Assembly (NCBI GenBank): GCA_001986395.2
Contig: MQVO02000012.1
Span: 868,001 to 932,000 of the forward strand
Direction: 5' to 3'
DNA: 64,000 nucleotides
DNA from: Irpex lacteus
Taxonomy: Eukaryota; Basidiomycota; Agaricomycetes; Polyporales; Irpicaceae
A program made the position numbers and the translations under genes. Of this stretch, positions 35,167 through 46,848 are shown piece after piece. Under the pieces are notes generated by a model, which had not been told where the DNA came from, searched no databases, and saw only the letters and a list, made by a program, of their open reading frames with translations. Position 1 is the stretch's first letter. Each line of letters begins with the position of its first letter.

Positions 35167-36016
35167 CTAGTTGAACCCATCAAAATGCCCAGTCAAGATC
35201 CGCTCACCCATGGGCGACGGAGCTCTCTTCGGCCTCTGAGATCCAGGAGCGAGGGTGTTCGCCCTGCGGGTCTTGCGGCCAGGAGTGATGGGAGGGCTGG
35301 GGCCACGGGGCACGGCAGGCGAGTTGGGTGGTACGCGGTCAGTGCGCGCTTGGACTGGAGACACAGGTGGCTACAGACGGAGACGAAGTTGGAGTGTATA
35401 AGAATCCGGGAGAGGGATTATCAGATAGTGAGCTGCGGGCTACTTACGTTTAACGCCGCACCACCGAGGGAGAGGCGGCGCAGGAGACCGGCTGCGCGGT
35501 TTTGCTGGTGTCCTGAGACGGGCGGGGGAATGCTTGTTGCTGTCGTCGCCGCGGCGGTTGCGGCGGCGGAGGACCAGCCGGTGGTGCTTGCGCGACGATG
35601 CTTGCCCGAGGGAGGGGCAGTCAGATCGACCTCGGAGTCATCTGCGCAGAAAAGAAAATGTGAGCGAGTGTTGAAGAAACGGATGACGCAAAAGAAGCAC
35701 TAAATGAAATAAAAGTGGAACGGTGCGTACCATCGAAGACTGCGGCACCGAAGCCACGGCGGAAGGGGAAAGTGTTGGTGGGCGACTTGGGCGACTGGCT
35801 GAGGAAGTAGTTGAGCACGCCAGACGTTCCTGGGCTCACTGGGGCAATACGAGGCTGCGTGCCAGAGAGGGGAGAGTTGATGGGCGAGACGGGGGAGTGG
35901 GGAGACGACGAGTCCTCTGAAGAAGACGAAACTTCCGACACGGAGTGGGAGCGGCTGCGGTGGTGAATGGGGATGGGCTGGCTATGAGGGACGTTGCGGT
36001 CGGTGTTGGAAGACAT
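35167..36016 (-). CDS. small Ser/Pro-rich conserved fungal protein
   Basis: Three exons (36016-35731, 35641-35448, 35370-35167), about 227 residues. The N-terminal half is Ser-rich with SP motifs (SSSSEDSSSPHSPVSPINSP), followed by a more conserved block GVLNYFLSQSPKSPTNTFPF and RRGFGAAVFDDDSEVDL. The middle has KHRRASTTGW and LLRRLSLGGAAL, which look like basophilic kinase sites (RRAS, RRLS). The end is RRANTLAPG...KRAPSPMGERILTGHFDGFN. The short conserved islands in a disordered background suggest a phosphorylated regulatory or scaffold protein. I recall similar small proteins in other basidiomycetes but no assigned function. All splice sites are GT-AG and phases agree. Confidence 0.8.
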
Positions 36017-39000
36017 GTTTGACGATGGGTAAGACGATGAGCAGAGGTGTAAGTGCAGTGAGCAGAGGAGGGGCGGGAGGGGAAAGTAAGAAATTGAGTG
36101 CGGGAGAGAGGGACGGTATATGAATCATCTGGCATTTGGTCGGAGATCGTATACCCGGCTAGCGTGCTTTCGAAGATCTGACAAAGCAAGATCTCATTAG
36201 ATTTAAAGTTGGCGCTTCTTCTTCCGTCCCTTGCTGACTTGCTCATCTTCCCCTGCTCGTCCGCTGCCGTCGACCGAACAGCCTTGGTAATCGTATCCGA
36301 CGTGCTCGACGAGTTTCGTCTGCAGCGGGATAGTCAGAGGTAGCGACGAAAGCAGGGCAACCGCTGACAGGCATGTGGGCGGGTGGGAGTCGGATCTGCA
36401 TCCGTTCCACAGCTTCGTCGTCTAGCCTGCAGGCTCTAAGTGACTCAAGCACTTGCACGCCTGGCCCGCACTGATCTGACGTCTTCTCGCGAGATAAGCA
36501 TTACGCTTCACGACACCAACACGTTCTTTGACGACACCGACCGCTCTCGCCTCGGGCGTTGCGTGTCTTTGAGATGATGGAAAACGACGTCGACACTGCG
36601 CACAGGCAACGGCCGCAGCGATTAGATACGGGCGTCTGTTTACCCCGCATTCTGTGATAACACGTGTGGTGCCTTCTTAGGGTCCAGATCAAGCTAGACC
36701 ATTTTGGGACTCTACCTTCGCGATCTCTAATTCAGTTGGTTCTGTCCGAAGATCAGTTCGCGTTGAGTCGCCGAACGCTAGGCAAGTCGAACCGGCTGCG
36801 ACTCGAGGTGAACTTCCGAGCTGAATGGTTTCAACGCCTTCGCTCCAAACTTTGTTATGGTGTGATAGTGGCCACGCCAACTTCCATTGTCTTGCGATCG
36901 TTTCTCACTCGAGTCTGCATCACCCTGATCTATGCACAGATAACAGTTGCGCCCTGTACCCCAGCCATTTCATTGTGAGTGGTTCTTGTTGGCTTGTCCC
37001 GGAGCTCTCACACTCATGCAGGTACACACAGCAGTCAACCACTCAATCTCTCTCTAACTGACTGATACATCTCTCAGCGACTGCACCTTTGGCATGCTCC
37101 TACCCACAGAACACTCGAGAAGTATCCGAACTGCCTCGGCTTGTCGTGCCGCCTCGTGTGACGCTGCACTGCTGTACATACAGCAATCACACTTCTCCAA
37201 CTCTCATTACGCTTCCTGTGAGCTTCCACATCTACGGTTCGTCCCCACTGACGGTACCTTCCCTACAGTAGGAATACGCCCTGCAGAAATCGAACACCAT
37301 ATTGAACTCCCGTACGCGTGCACTCGCCTCCGGATCCTCTAGTCCAGTGGTACAGAATCTGCTACTACAATACGCCAGCACCACCTCTTCTCCAACGCCT
37401 CCTTAAGCTGAACGCTCTTCCACATCCATCTTCCCAATCCCAGATTAGCTTCCACCGTCTCGTCAGTGATCACCCTCGCAGCTAATTACAGTAGCCCACC
37501 CCACCCACCCAATAGAAACGCACGAAGACCACGCTAGCTCGTCTCGCCCAACCAGGAGCCAGAAGCCAGCCGGCGGCCCTAAGCTCAGAACGATAAGCCC
37601 CCCACCCATCGCCAGCCACATCACTTGATGTAAGTACCTACAGCCAATCCTCGTTAGACTACGCTAAGCGCGCACTAACACCACACCACCCACAGCCCCT
37701 CTCTGTTCTCGCCATTCAGTCCGTGAAGCAGGACTCCATTCAACAACTCTGTTTCGTGGGAGCGGACGTACCTCAGCTGACCTTGTCCGTTTGGCCATGG
37801 GGTCAGCACGGTCTTGGAAGGGGGTTTGCGTGATGCGGATTTGCTGAACTTGAAGTGCCTGGTGGGTGAGAGCATTCAATACTCTTGGGTATTGAGTGTT
37901 GCAAGTCTGTATCGTTGCTTGATAGGGAAATCCGGGATATGGGACGTAGGCGCGTTAGGGACACTATACCCTGCATACCCTTGATCGCTCGAACGCACGC
38001 GTGTACCTATGTAAGTCAATCTAATAACCTGTGCTAACGTTTGCGGGGAAATCACAGGTCTCGGGGAGTCGGTACGCATTGGGACAGGTTGCACGTAAAT
38101 GTGAGGTTAATTCTGACGCGGTTATGAGCTCTTTGTGCGCAGACCTCGCAGGGCTTTTGGTCAGATGATCGAGACCGGGATCGGATGGTACGGTACACTT
38201 CCATGCATATGTCTGGTATTCGCCAGAAAGCAGAAGACAGAAAACGCAGCTCAGGGAATAGAGAACTTGGCTGAACCCTTTCAGACGACGAAGGCCGATG
38301 CGGATTCCGACTACATCGCCTTCATTTGCGCTTCCTCGTACTGACGAAGCCTCGAGACGAAACATCCGTTGTTAATAGGAGGTGAGTCTCGTATAGATTC
38401 CACTATTTTGGCTCTAATGATGATGAATTTTTTCCATCCACGATGGTATATCCGTTGCACCTCCCGCATCGTAGGCGATGGATGCACCAGTCAAAGTAAC
38501 ATCAATACGCGTCAACAATTCTATTCCCGTATATAATTCAGCTAATAAGTATGGCTCATAGGAGGTTCTCTAAGCACTGATCGCCGAAGGTCTTAGGGGT
38601 GAGCATCTACTAGTCACTCATCACAACAACTTTTTGTGACAGCTTCCCAGCGTGTTTCCTAACGGTCTCACGCGTAACAGCAGGTCATGCACGATACTTA
38701 TGTGCTTGATGGTCGTATCGGTTCGACTCCAAGACCCTCCTCATACTAGGCGACTGGGTGAGTGCAGTACACTACCAGTCCCTCCAACAACTGAACCGGT
38801 CCCCTCTCCCCTTCGCCTTCGATTTTCGATAAGTTAGAATTCGACGTCTACTCCCTCTAGAAGAACCTGGAAAATCGCTCCCACGCAGGAACCGCGGACT
38901 AAGACAAAAGACCGTTATCGCGCTGCGAACGATCGCTGACTTCGAACTCAAACCTCGACAACACCTCGACTCTCTACATCCTTTCTTCCTTCTCCCAAAT

Positions 39001-40719
39001 GTTCTTCTCAACCTTCCATCTCTTTCGCAGATGTACTTCTTCAATAACCACCATGACGAGCTCTATTCACTCGCGTCGTTGTTGAGAAACAATGAAGGCA
39101 TACCCGCCTCCTTCGTCCCATCCAGAGGATCCGCGGTCTTCATAGACATGGTCTAGGCATTGCTCTAGGACGGTCTGGACGTCGGTGTCGTCACGAGGCG
39201 GTTAGGTATCTTGGAAGCGGGTTGATCTGCGTTAGCTGCTTCGGGCTTCCAGTTGTTGCTGGGCTGACGACAGTGCGAGTGTGAGTTCTGTGATACTTTG
39301 TCGAGATGCTTCGAGGAGGGATCGAGGCTGATCATGTACGCGGTGGGTAACTCACATGTGGACTTCCGTGAAGTCGTTCCAGGCCTTAATGTGCCCTGGA
39401 GAACGGCACCTTCTTTAGGGGCACTATCGAAGTTCGGGTCGTCGAAGTTGCCTCAATAGGAAATGTGACTACCACTCACGCCATCATCCCGCCATGCGAA
39501 CCAGTTCGAGGCTTGAGACGACGAACAGAACATCAACGTGATGCGCCCGTCGTCGTGCGACCGCGCATCTTTGCTCGCTGCTGATTGATGCCAATGGATC
39601 ACCAGCGGGCGAAGGTTCGCGAGTTACTCTGGTGAGGCTGCCAATTGAACGAGGTGAAGATGACTTGCTCCTACGAAGTTCGGTTCGCAGCTGAAGTGAT
39701 GTAGTGAGTCGTGTGGTTCGAGTTTATTGCGAGAATGAATTAACTTCCCTGTCTCAGAGGTCGCTACACCGAACTCAAAGCTCATAGGCGACTCGGAGCG
39801 TAGCAGAATACCGAACACATCTATCCGTGCTGCTCTCGGAGGCAATGGAGCGATTCCATGGTATACACCGACGATGGGCGGGGCAGAGTACTGCAGGACA
39901 GCGCGTGTTCCTGGCCATCGCGCGACACTTGGCCGTGTGGCACGATTACGAAGATCGTGACATGCGCTTGTGCCCTCCCTTGTACGTTCCTAAGTGCTAC
40001 GCTATTGCACGATTCCAGAAACTAGGTTTAAACGCGGAAGGTCAGTCCATAAATCGTGTCACAACGTGTCTCGCTCAGTGATATCCAGGTAATCAGCTTG
40101 GCGTTCGCGCGGTTTCAAGCCCAAACTAGACACAGTCACGGCGACTGAAAGTCGAGGCTGTCGCTACGCTTCGCTCGGACGATAATGCTCGACCTCTTTG
40201 GTTTCTGCAATGCGGTCCGAGGGTCTTTGCCACCCAGACTCAGATTGTCAATACAGTATTCAATGAGCTAGGCCTGTACATAAGTGTACGCAATGCAAAA
40301 ATAAATTGCCGTACTAAATACTTACCATAAGTATTACTGTGTGAAAACAATCTTTAGCTGCCTGTACCAAATTTCTCAAGGTATCTAGGTGCTACTATAT
40401 AAGTGAGGCCTACCCGCGCAACAGTTCGTCAGTTCGTGGAAGTTGGAGGTGCTGTATAACCATACTGATTTAGGAAAACATGTATAGCTTATTGGACTGG
40501 GGGCGTGAGAAAGCTGATGGATATCAGTACTCGCGCCTTCAAGCTTCAGGTTTCGCGTCTCTTTTTTATACGCCTGCCACTACATACGCCTGCCAGCGAA
40601 CTCGCCTTGACCTACGCAAACACTTCGTGAGTGAGCTACAACGCAAAGTCCAGAACTTTTTCAAAACTAATACAGCCTCTCTCACGCGCAGCGTGCGGCT
40701 GGGTCGTACTGCCCTAGCT
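36017..40719. other. 4.7-kb region without a convincing gene
   Basis: Largest gap of the window. Isolated ORFs (36664-36978 +, 38772-39044 -, 39624-39845 -, 39827-40081 +) show no family signature. On the minus strand about 39590-39490 reads DDGRITLMFCSSSQASNWFA, which looks protein-like, and further fragments follow near 39440-39130, so a decayed gene may lie here. A TATA box (tatataag, 40396-40403) precedes F-box member 5. An in-frame extension of member 5 starts at an ATG at 40480. Confidence 0.4.
40396..40403 (+). promoter_or_regulatory. TATA-box-like element upstream of F-box member 5
   Basis: The sequence tatataag lies 77 bp before an in-frame ATG at 40480 and 317 bp before the start I prefer (40720). 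With transcription starting about 30 bp downstream, the ATG at 40480 would be the first in the message unless a leader intron (gtgagt donor near 40627, gcgcag acceptor near 40691) is removed. Confidence 0.4.
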
Positions 40720-42153
40720 ATGGCTACTACCATGGCCGTGACCTCTGGAAGATGCTCTCTGACACCCCGCGTACTTGGATCCGAGTCAGGCTTCGATAAG
40801 CTACCCAACGAACTACTGGACTGGATCTTTGAGAATACTCTTCCTTGGCGTAGGGTGGACGATCCGCTTCCCGAACGAGAAAATTGGAAAACTTGTGCGC
40901 TAGTGTGTCGTCGATGGCGCGAAGTCATTGTCCGACATCTGTTCGACAGCGTCAGAATCGACCCGAAGGCTCCTGGGGATGTATTTGACTTCTATGACTT
41001 TATACTGTCCAGTCCCTCTGTTGCTCAACATGTCGAGTACCTGTCTATTCTTGACATTGAGGTGCACATCTGGGCGCTGGCGGCGATACTCAAATTGCTA
41101 CCAAAAGTCTACTCTTTATCCCTTCACTCTATCACTCTGCGGCGTAAAGTCGACGGGAGGGCGGTACGCGGCGGGTTCGAAATAGAGAGCCTCGATTACT
41201 TGATCCCTGTCAGCCAAGCACACTCGCAGGAGAACCGCAGCGCGACACTCGACCTCTTGGCCCTATTCTCGGAGATAGGCGATTTGCATATACACTTCGC
41301 GCCTCCATCACGTCGCCCCGCCGCGAGCAGACGGGGATCATATGTGGAAATGCGCTCTCGCTCTCTGCAGAACTTGAAGATCTGCTCTGCAGAGTTCAGT
41401 TCTCTCAGTGACTTGGAGATGCCTTACGTGACTCTCCTGAACGAGCTCGATATGTTCCGTCATCTGACAGAATTCACGGCCGAACCAGATGGGTTATTGG
41501 GCTTGAAGAATCTCAATACCCAGCTTTGTTTCCTCGCACCGAAATTGCAGTCGCTCACAATCAAGCTGGGATTCTGCTCATATGATGCGTTCATATTCCC
41601 ATATGATTTCGAGGGTGAGTGACCTATCATATATCATCGCTTCTGCAGCCGGCGCTCATGACAAAAGGTGACCGTGGCTATTGTAGAGTATACAAGATGT
41701 TTGCAAAAAGGTCTCAAGGCTTGCAAAAATCTTCGCGCATTCCATCTTGAGATAGGTAGTGGGGTGCGGGATGATTTCACGGAAGATTCCTCTGATCCAT
41801 CCGCTCGCGTTGTCGAATTCATCTCTCAACAGTGGGAGTTCGCGTTCAGGCTCGCGTGGCTACTGCCTAGTGTCGATCAGCTCGAAGACTTTAGGTTCGA
41901 ATATTACTTCAGTGAAGTGGACCGCCCTGGGCTAAATTATGCATATGACGAGCTCCCTTGGTCAGTGCTGCGCGACACATGTCGTCGATTTGCAAACCTC
42001 GAATCCATATACCTTGATTTTGTTCACTTCCATGACGAAGGAGACAAGGAGGAAGCAGATAGATATGATGCTAGGCGAGCGAAGTGGAAGAAGTGCGCTA
42101 TGGACGAGATGAAGGAGTTCAAGAAAATTCTCGAGTTCTGCAGTTGGCAGTAG
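40720..42153 (+). CDS. F-box/leucine-rich protein, family member 5
   Basis: Two exons (40720-41614 and 41687-42153), about 453 residues. F-box: FDKLPNELLDWIFENTLPW then CALVCRRWREVIVRHLFDSV. Shared family blocks: KAPGDVFDFYDFILSSPSVA, leucine-rich middle, FRHLTEFTAEPDGLLGLKNL, the phase-1 intron, then EYTRCLQKGLKACKNLRAF and ELPWSVLRDTCRRFANLESI. The frame is open upstream to an ATG at 40480, which would add 80 residues, but that extension contains a plausible leader intron whose removal shifts the frame, so I start at 40720, which matches the paralogs' spacing to the F-box. Opposite strand to members 1-3. Predicted SCF adaptor. Confidence 0.84.
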
Positions 42154-43274
42154 ATGTTGCCGCAAAGGTGGGTGATTCTGAACACATGGGTTTATATTGT
42201 TATTCACGCTTATCGACATGCGTTCCCGATAGGTTAGCGAACACCAAAGTACATCGTCACATTTCACAATGTATATTCGTGCAGCCGGTGATGAAATATC
42301 TGCTTGCGGACTGTTATACATGGATCAGGTCGTTGTCGAGGAAGCATGGAAAGCGTGAGTAGGACACGAGGAACCGCGAGGCCTGAGGGAGGTCCCGCTA
42401 AACACCTCAAACTCCGTCGTTTAAACCGATGCGGGTCTGCGTCTGTACCTTGTCAGCACCCCTGCTATGACTGTGAGCCTTACCCTTAGCCATAGAGCTC
42501 ATATATACTGACTGACACAAGTCGTTGTGATATGTTGCGTCCTTGTGCCTTGTGCCAGTGATCTGAACTTGAGGACACTATGACAAACAACTTGAATGAG
42601 CGACAAGAGCGCTTGTCCGTTGGCTTTTCTTAACGTCAACGCCGCACGTGGACTGCAGTAAGTATTCTATTTTTCTGCTCGAAGCCCACCCATGCTATCC
42701 ATGTATAGTTTTGCAGTGTTAGAAATCGTGCCTAACACAGGTCCGATGAGCCTCGCTGCACAATGAATATGGTGCCTGTGCCTGTTCGGTGGTTTTCTCA
42801 TAACGATTTTGGTGCCTTAAGTATGGCACTCACGCGGAGCTTCGATGCGAGCGATGATTATCCCAGCATGCCTGTACCTACCACGGCTGACTAGGAACCT
42901 TATACTTGTTCAAGACGCAGCAACGGTACAGTTCTAAAGCACCTCAATTAATGACACGCATCATATGGATCAATTTTGACTCGAGCATTTGTTGACAGTA
43001 TGGAACTATCTTCTGTGCCCTAGCTTTACAAGCCTCTGGAGCTTGGCCGACTCTATTCATGCTCTAGGTCTACTAGTCTGACAGTTCCAGGTTGAATGAT
43101 ATACGTCCGCCGGGGTGGAATCGCGATTGTGTCAATTTCAGGAATCATGGAAGGTGTGTATAGCTTCCAGGCTTGATACAATTGCGACGATCCCCCTAGC
43201 TGACAGCACGTATAAAGCTTCGCAGTGTTGGCAAATTCAAAGTAGCTCAGAAGAGCCTCACTCACATCCTTCCA
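42154..43274. other. intergenic region upstream of the MACPF gene
   Basis: 1.1 kb without a supported gene. A TATA-like tataaag at 43211-43217 lies 58 bp before the MACPF ATG. Confidence 0.45.
43211..43217 (+). promoter_or_regulatory. TATA-box-like element of the MACPF gene
   Basis: tataaag about 60 bp upstream of the start codon at 43275, a position fitting a core promoter. Based on sequence and spacing only. Confidence 0.45.
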
Positions 43275-45104
43275 ATGCCGACGCCATCTACTGCTTACCT
43301 GGCCGAATCCGCAGCTTATGGGGATCCTCCTGCGACTCCCGTGCCTTCCAAAGGCGAAAGTCCAGAGGGCCATTCACAAGTCGCTGATGCCGGCGACACC
43401 CCAGATGACTACATCCCTGGACTGTACGAACTCGGTTCGACTTACGATGTTTTGAACGGCAAGTATGCAGACTCGAAATCCACAATTCAGCAAGTTATCG
43501 ACTGGTCTAAAAGTGCGTTACGATCGTTCCTACATTGTCATGCTTTCGAGCTAACATGAGTCGTAACTATGAAGGCGACGTCCGTGTACAGTCGTTCGGC
43601 AACAGACAGTATAGCGTTCCAGCTGTCGTCAATTTTACCAGGAACACAACCTCCGACTATCGTTCGTCTTACGGAAAGAGCACGTCCGAATACTCCAAGA
43701 GCCTCTCTGTTAGCGCAGGCTTCGAAGCAGATTTTCCTGGGTTCTCTGCCTCCGCCTCTGCTGATTACAGCGAGTCTCAGCGCGAGAACCTGTCCAACTC
43801 ATTCACTCGTGTCACATACTCCGTTACCCATTACAATATATCCCTTCCGCCTGCTTCCCAGATCAGACATAATCTGAAAGCGTGGTTCGCTGAAGACCTA
43901 AACAATATGGAGCCCCTCGAATTCTACAAGACATATGGCACGCATCTTCTTCGTTCCCTGACCATGGGTGGTCGTGCTTTGTTCCTTACCTCCACGGACT
44001 CTCGCTCGTATAGCTCGGAGATGTCTCTTGAAGCCGCTGCTAAGGTTTCTGCATCCTACGCTGTTGCATCAGGAAAGGTGGAATTGAGCACGAAGCAGAA
44101 GAAAGCCATGGAAAGCTTCAACGAGTCGAGTGAGACTGCGATCGTAACAAGTACGTCCCAATTCAGGGCTCATAGCTAAATGTCTAGACTGACAAGTTTA
44201 TAGAGGGCGGCGATCCTAAATACGGGAACCAAGAATTCTTGCAAAACGCCGAGAACTGGGCATCCTCGATTCTGGACTACCCGGAGTGAGTGCAAATTGA
44301 CGTATTAAGCGAAGGCTAAAATATATTGACTGTTATGCACAGGTTCGTCGATTTTGGCTCAAACTCGAGCTTCGTTGGATTATGGGACCTCGCCTCAACG
44401 CCCGAACGCCGCGACGACTTGTTGAAGGCATATCCCACATTTCTGAGACTCCATTCGCGTGACCTCAGCCTACCTGGCCCTTATATTCACGCCCGAACCA
44501 GTAACAACTTCGACGAGAAGAAGCAAGCGTACATGACCACTAGTCCCGGTTTTCACATCAAGATAAAGTTTCCTCCCAGTATGTTATATCTCACGCCACG
44601 GCAGTAAAACTCTGATAACACCAGTTACCTATAGACAGAACAGATGGGTGGTATCTTATCTCCCCTGGCACTGACTGCGGCCGTGATCTGTGTGTCATCG
44701 CGAAAGAGCTAGTTCCCGGAGCTCTGGCGCCTGTGAAATGGGCTGAAGTCTACGTCGCGTCCTGTTATTGGGGCCAAGTCACACGTTTCTGGAAAGCTAT
44801 TCCTCCTACTAAGGACTATATGGCGCTTGGATTCGTCGCATTAACCGCCCCTAAAGTCGAAGATCTCCCTGCTCAACCCCCAGCAACGCTTGTGGATCAA
44901 TTCCGTGCGGTCCACAAACGCGCTCTCACTGGTGCTGTCAGGGGCACTCCGGACGACTGGGTCTTCCGAAATGGGGCCGACACAAACCGAATGGTCTTTG
45001 CGGTTGACTACAGGTACTGGCTTGCTGATCTTGAAGTCTTGCGTAGGGAAGACTCTTTCGTACTAGACCCAAAGATGTCTGTGAAAGACTGGACTGGGTG
45101 GTAG
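43275..45104 (+). CDS. MACPF (membrane attack complex/perforin) domain protein with Vps62-like C-terminus
   Basis: Five exons (43275-43512, 43575-44150, 44204-44285, 44343-44578, 44635-45104), about 533 residues. The MACPF signature is intact: YGTH followed eight residues later by GG (YGTHLLRSLTMGG, near residue 215), with Ser/Thr-rich amphipathic stretches on either side that would form the membrane-inserting hairpins (for example SLSVSAGFEADFPGFSASAS). MACPF proteins oligomerise into rings and perforate membranes. The last 150 residues (GWYLISPGTDCG, FWKAIPPTKDYMALGFVAL) resemble the Vps62 domain found next to MACPF in some fungal proteins. No signal peptide is visible, so release would be by a leaderless route or the target is inside the cell. 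The second intron-exon junction uses an aag acceptor. Its neighbours suggest a multi-component system, unproven. Confidence 0.85.
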
Positions 45105-45362
45105 AGGCACACTTGTGACGCTCTTTATTTAGACATACAAATTTGAACCCCCTTCATGTATACAATTTCTCGTCATTCCAGTATCTAATCGTAGAACACA
45201 TCGACAAAGTAACGCCATTCGTATAGGGTCAGAGCTAACTAACTGCGGTGGCCCCCTCCGCCATATTATCCCACCTGAAATTCGTTGTGTGTGGTGAGTT
45301 ACTTTACAGACTATCACGTCGTTAATGTCTACTATTTCCCTACTCATCTGTTCTCTTGCATA

Positions 45363-46465
45363 CTAGCAGGCGGTTTCTGTAGACCACATGAGATGGAGGT
45401 AGGCGTCTGTGCGACCGGCGTTGATGTCGCTGGTGTGCCTCACGTATGGTGATGGGAAATGGCTCACAGCGTCGACAGAGCGTAACAGTGCAACGTCGGT
45501 CACTTTGCTGGGATTGTTATTATCTTTCACCCCACGGATGTATCTGTAAGGTCCAGCAGCTTCTTTGGCGACAGAATCCCATCCCTTGTGCCGATCATCC
45601 TGGATGAAAACCTCGAATCGAGTTGCGGCTTCGTCGACTCTGTAAGTGTATGTAGGAACAAGCCAGACGCAGCTGCATGGATTGTTAACTTAATACTACT
45701 TGCTGTTCATGGATCTATTTGAATGGACGTACCAACCACCACACTTGTCATTGATATTGTCACTGCGACCTGAAATCTCAGTGACTCTATCAAGAGGGGC
45801 ATCGCTAGGCCTTTCACCGTAGCAGACCTGGTGATTCATTTTAGTACGTATAAGTATGCAGAGTAGAAAGAGCTGACTGGACTCATACCTTGATTTCAGA
45901 AACAAACCGAATAGGGCGCACTGTATACTTGACGATGACCGGACGAGTAGGCGAAGGCTTCGTGGAAAGCATACTGCTCAAAACGCTTATACCCGGAGCT
46001 GTAAAACGTTGTTGATACAGCGAGAGCTTGGAAAGAGCACCGACGTGCACTGCAGCAGTTCATGAGTAACTCCGATGGATATAAACTTGAACTCAGAATA
46101 TCAACAAGTGTACACTTACCCTCACACTCAACGGATCCGATTTGGAATCGATCGTCGTCGAGCTTTGACCACGCTGTCGTCTCGATGGTTTCGATAATCT
46201 CAGGGGAGATATCGGTGGGTGCATGGTCTACTGTGGCCAACAGAGCCTTGTACGATGCGCCGATTTCATCGGTATGGCATCGCTGAAGTTCATCACGTAC
46301 GGCACGGTTGAGCCTCTGCTTGAAGACTTCACATTGTATGGATGAGCTCGTCCTGACATTGCGTTTGTCTCGGATGGTACTGTTGTTCTTCAAGTCGATG
46401 CTGTCGTAATCGAGTAGGAGATGCCATGAAAGTGTGCCTTGCATGGTAATGGTGTATTCAGACAT
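45363..46465 (-). CDS. MACPF-neighbour protein A: unknown N-terminal domain plus MABP-like C-terminal domain
   Basis: Four exons (46465-46120, 46049-45889, 45827-45733, 45672-45363), about 303 residues. I chose the ATG before SEYTITMQGTLSWHLL because the paralog starts at the same place; in-frame ATGs up to 46522 exist. The N-terminal half has a helical stretch (SSSIQCEVFKQRLNRAVRDE, GASYKALLATV) and then beta strands (LSLYQQRFTAPGISVL). The C-terminal half (RVTEISGRSDNIN, GWDSVAKEAAGPYRYI, VTDVALLRS, HTSDINAGRTDAYLHLMW) resembles MABP-type beta-prism repeats, which bind membranes in other proteins. That assignment is by eye and tentative. No signal peptide. It converges with the MACPF gene, 258 bp between stops. 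No known toxin family recognised. Confidence 0.8.
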
Positions 46466-46848
46466 GATTGAACCGGGGGACTCGATGACTGAGGTAACGA
46501 GCATGTCACTCAAGAGATGCATTGGCTAAATGCAGCTTGAGATGAGGCGTCCTTTGACTGATGAGAAGAAAGATACCCACGTTACATAATCAACGACGGA
46601 AGGTAAAAGCGTCTAGTACTATGTTATGACGTTGTAGTAACCTTATCAGAACATTTTGTCAGTCGTTATAGATTGTTCACAAACCCGTACTGTACGGAGT
46701 AATATACTGGCATTCGATGTGCAATCGCCCCATGTTCTACATGAACACACTACTACCACGCATCACCTGTTGCATCCTAAAATGATGAGTGAGAATACCT
46801 TGACCCAGGGCCCGTATCACTGATACCCAACCTGACATACATCGACGA
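46466..46848. other. intergenic region between tandem paralogs A and B
   Basis: About 380 bp that must contain the promoter of gene A and the 3' end signals of gene B. No motif singled out. Confidence 0.45.

Noticed and set aside
36664..36978. 104-codon plus-strand ORF
   Set aside because: No motif, no start context, not extendable by splicing; composition like intergenic DNA.
39490..39600. Pyridoxamine-phosphate-oxidase-like motif (DGRITLMFC)
   Set aside because: Only one short motif matches; flanking sequence does not continue the family, so no name was given.
40480..40719. 80-residue N-terminal extension of F-box member 5
   Set aside because: Open in frame, but contains a good intron (gtgagt...gcgcag) and has no counterpart in paralogs; kept only as an alternative.
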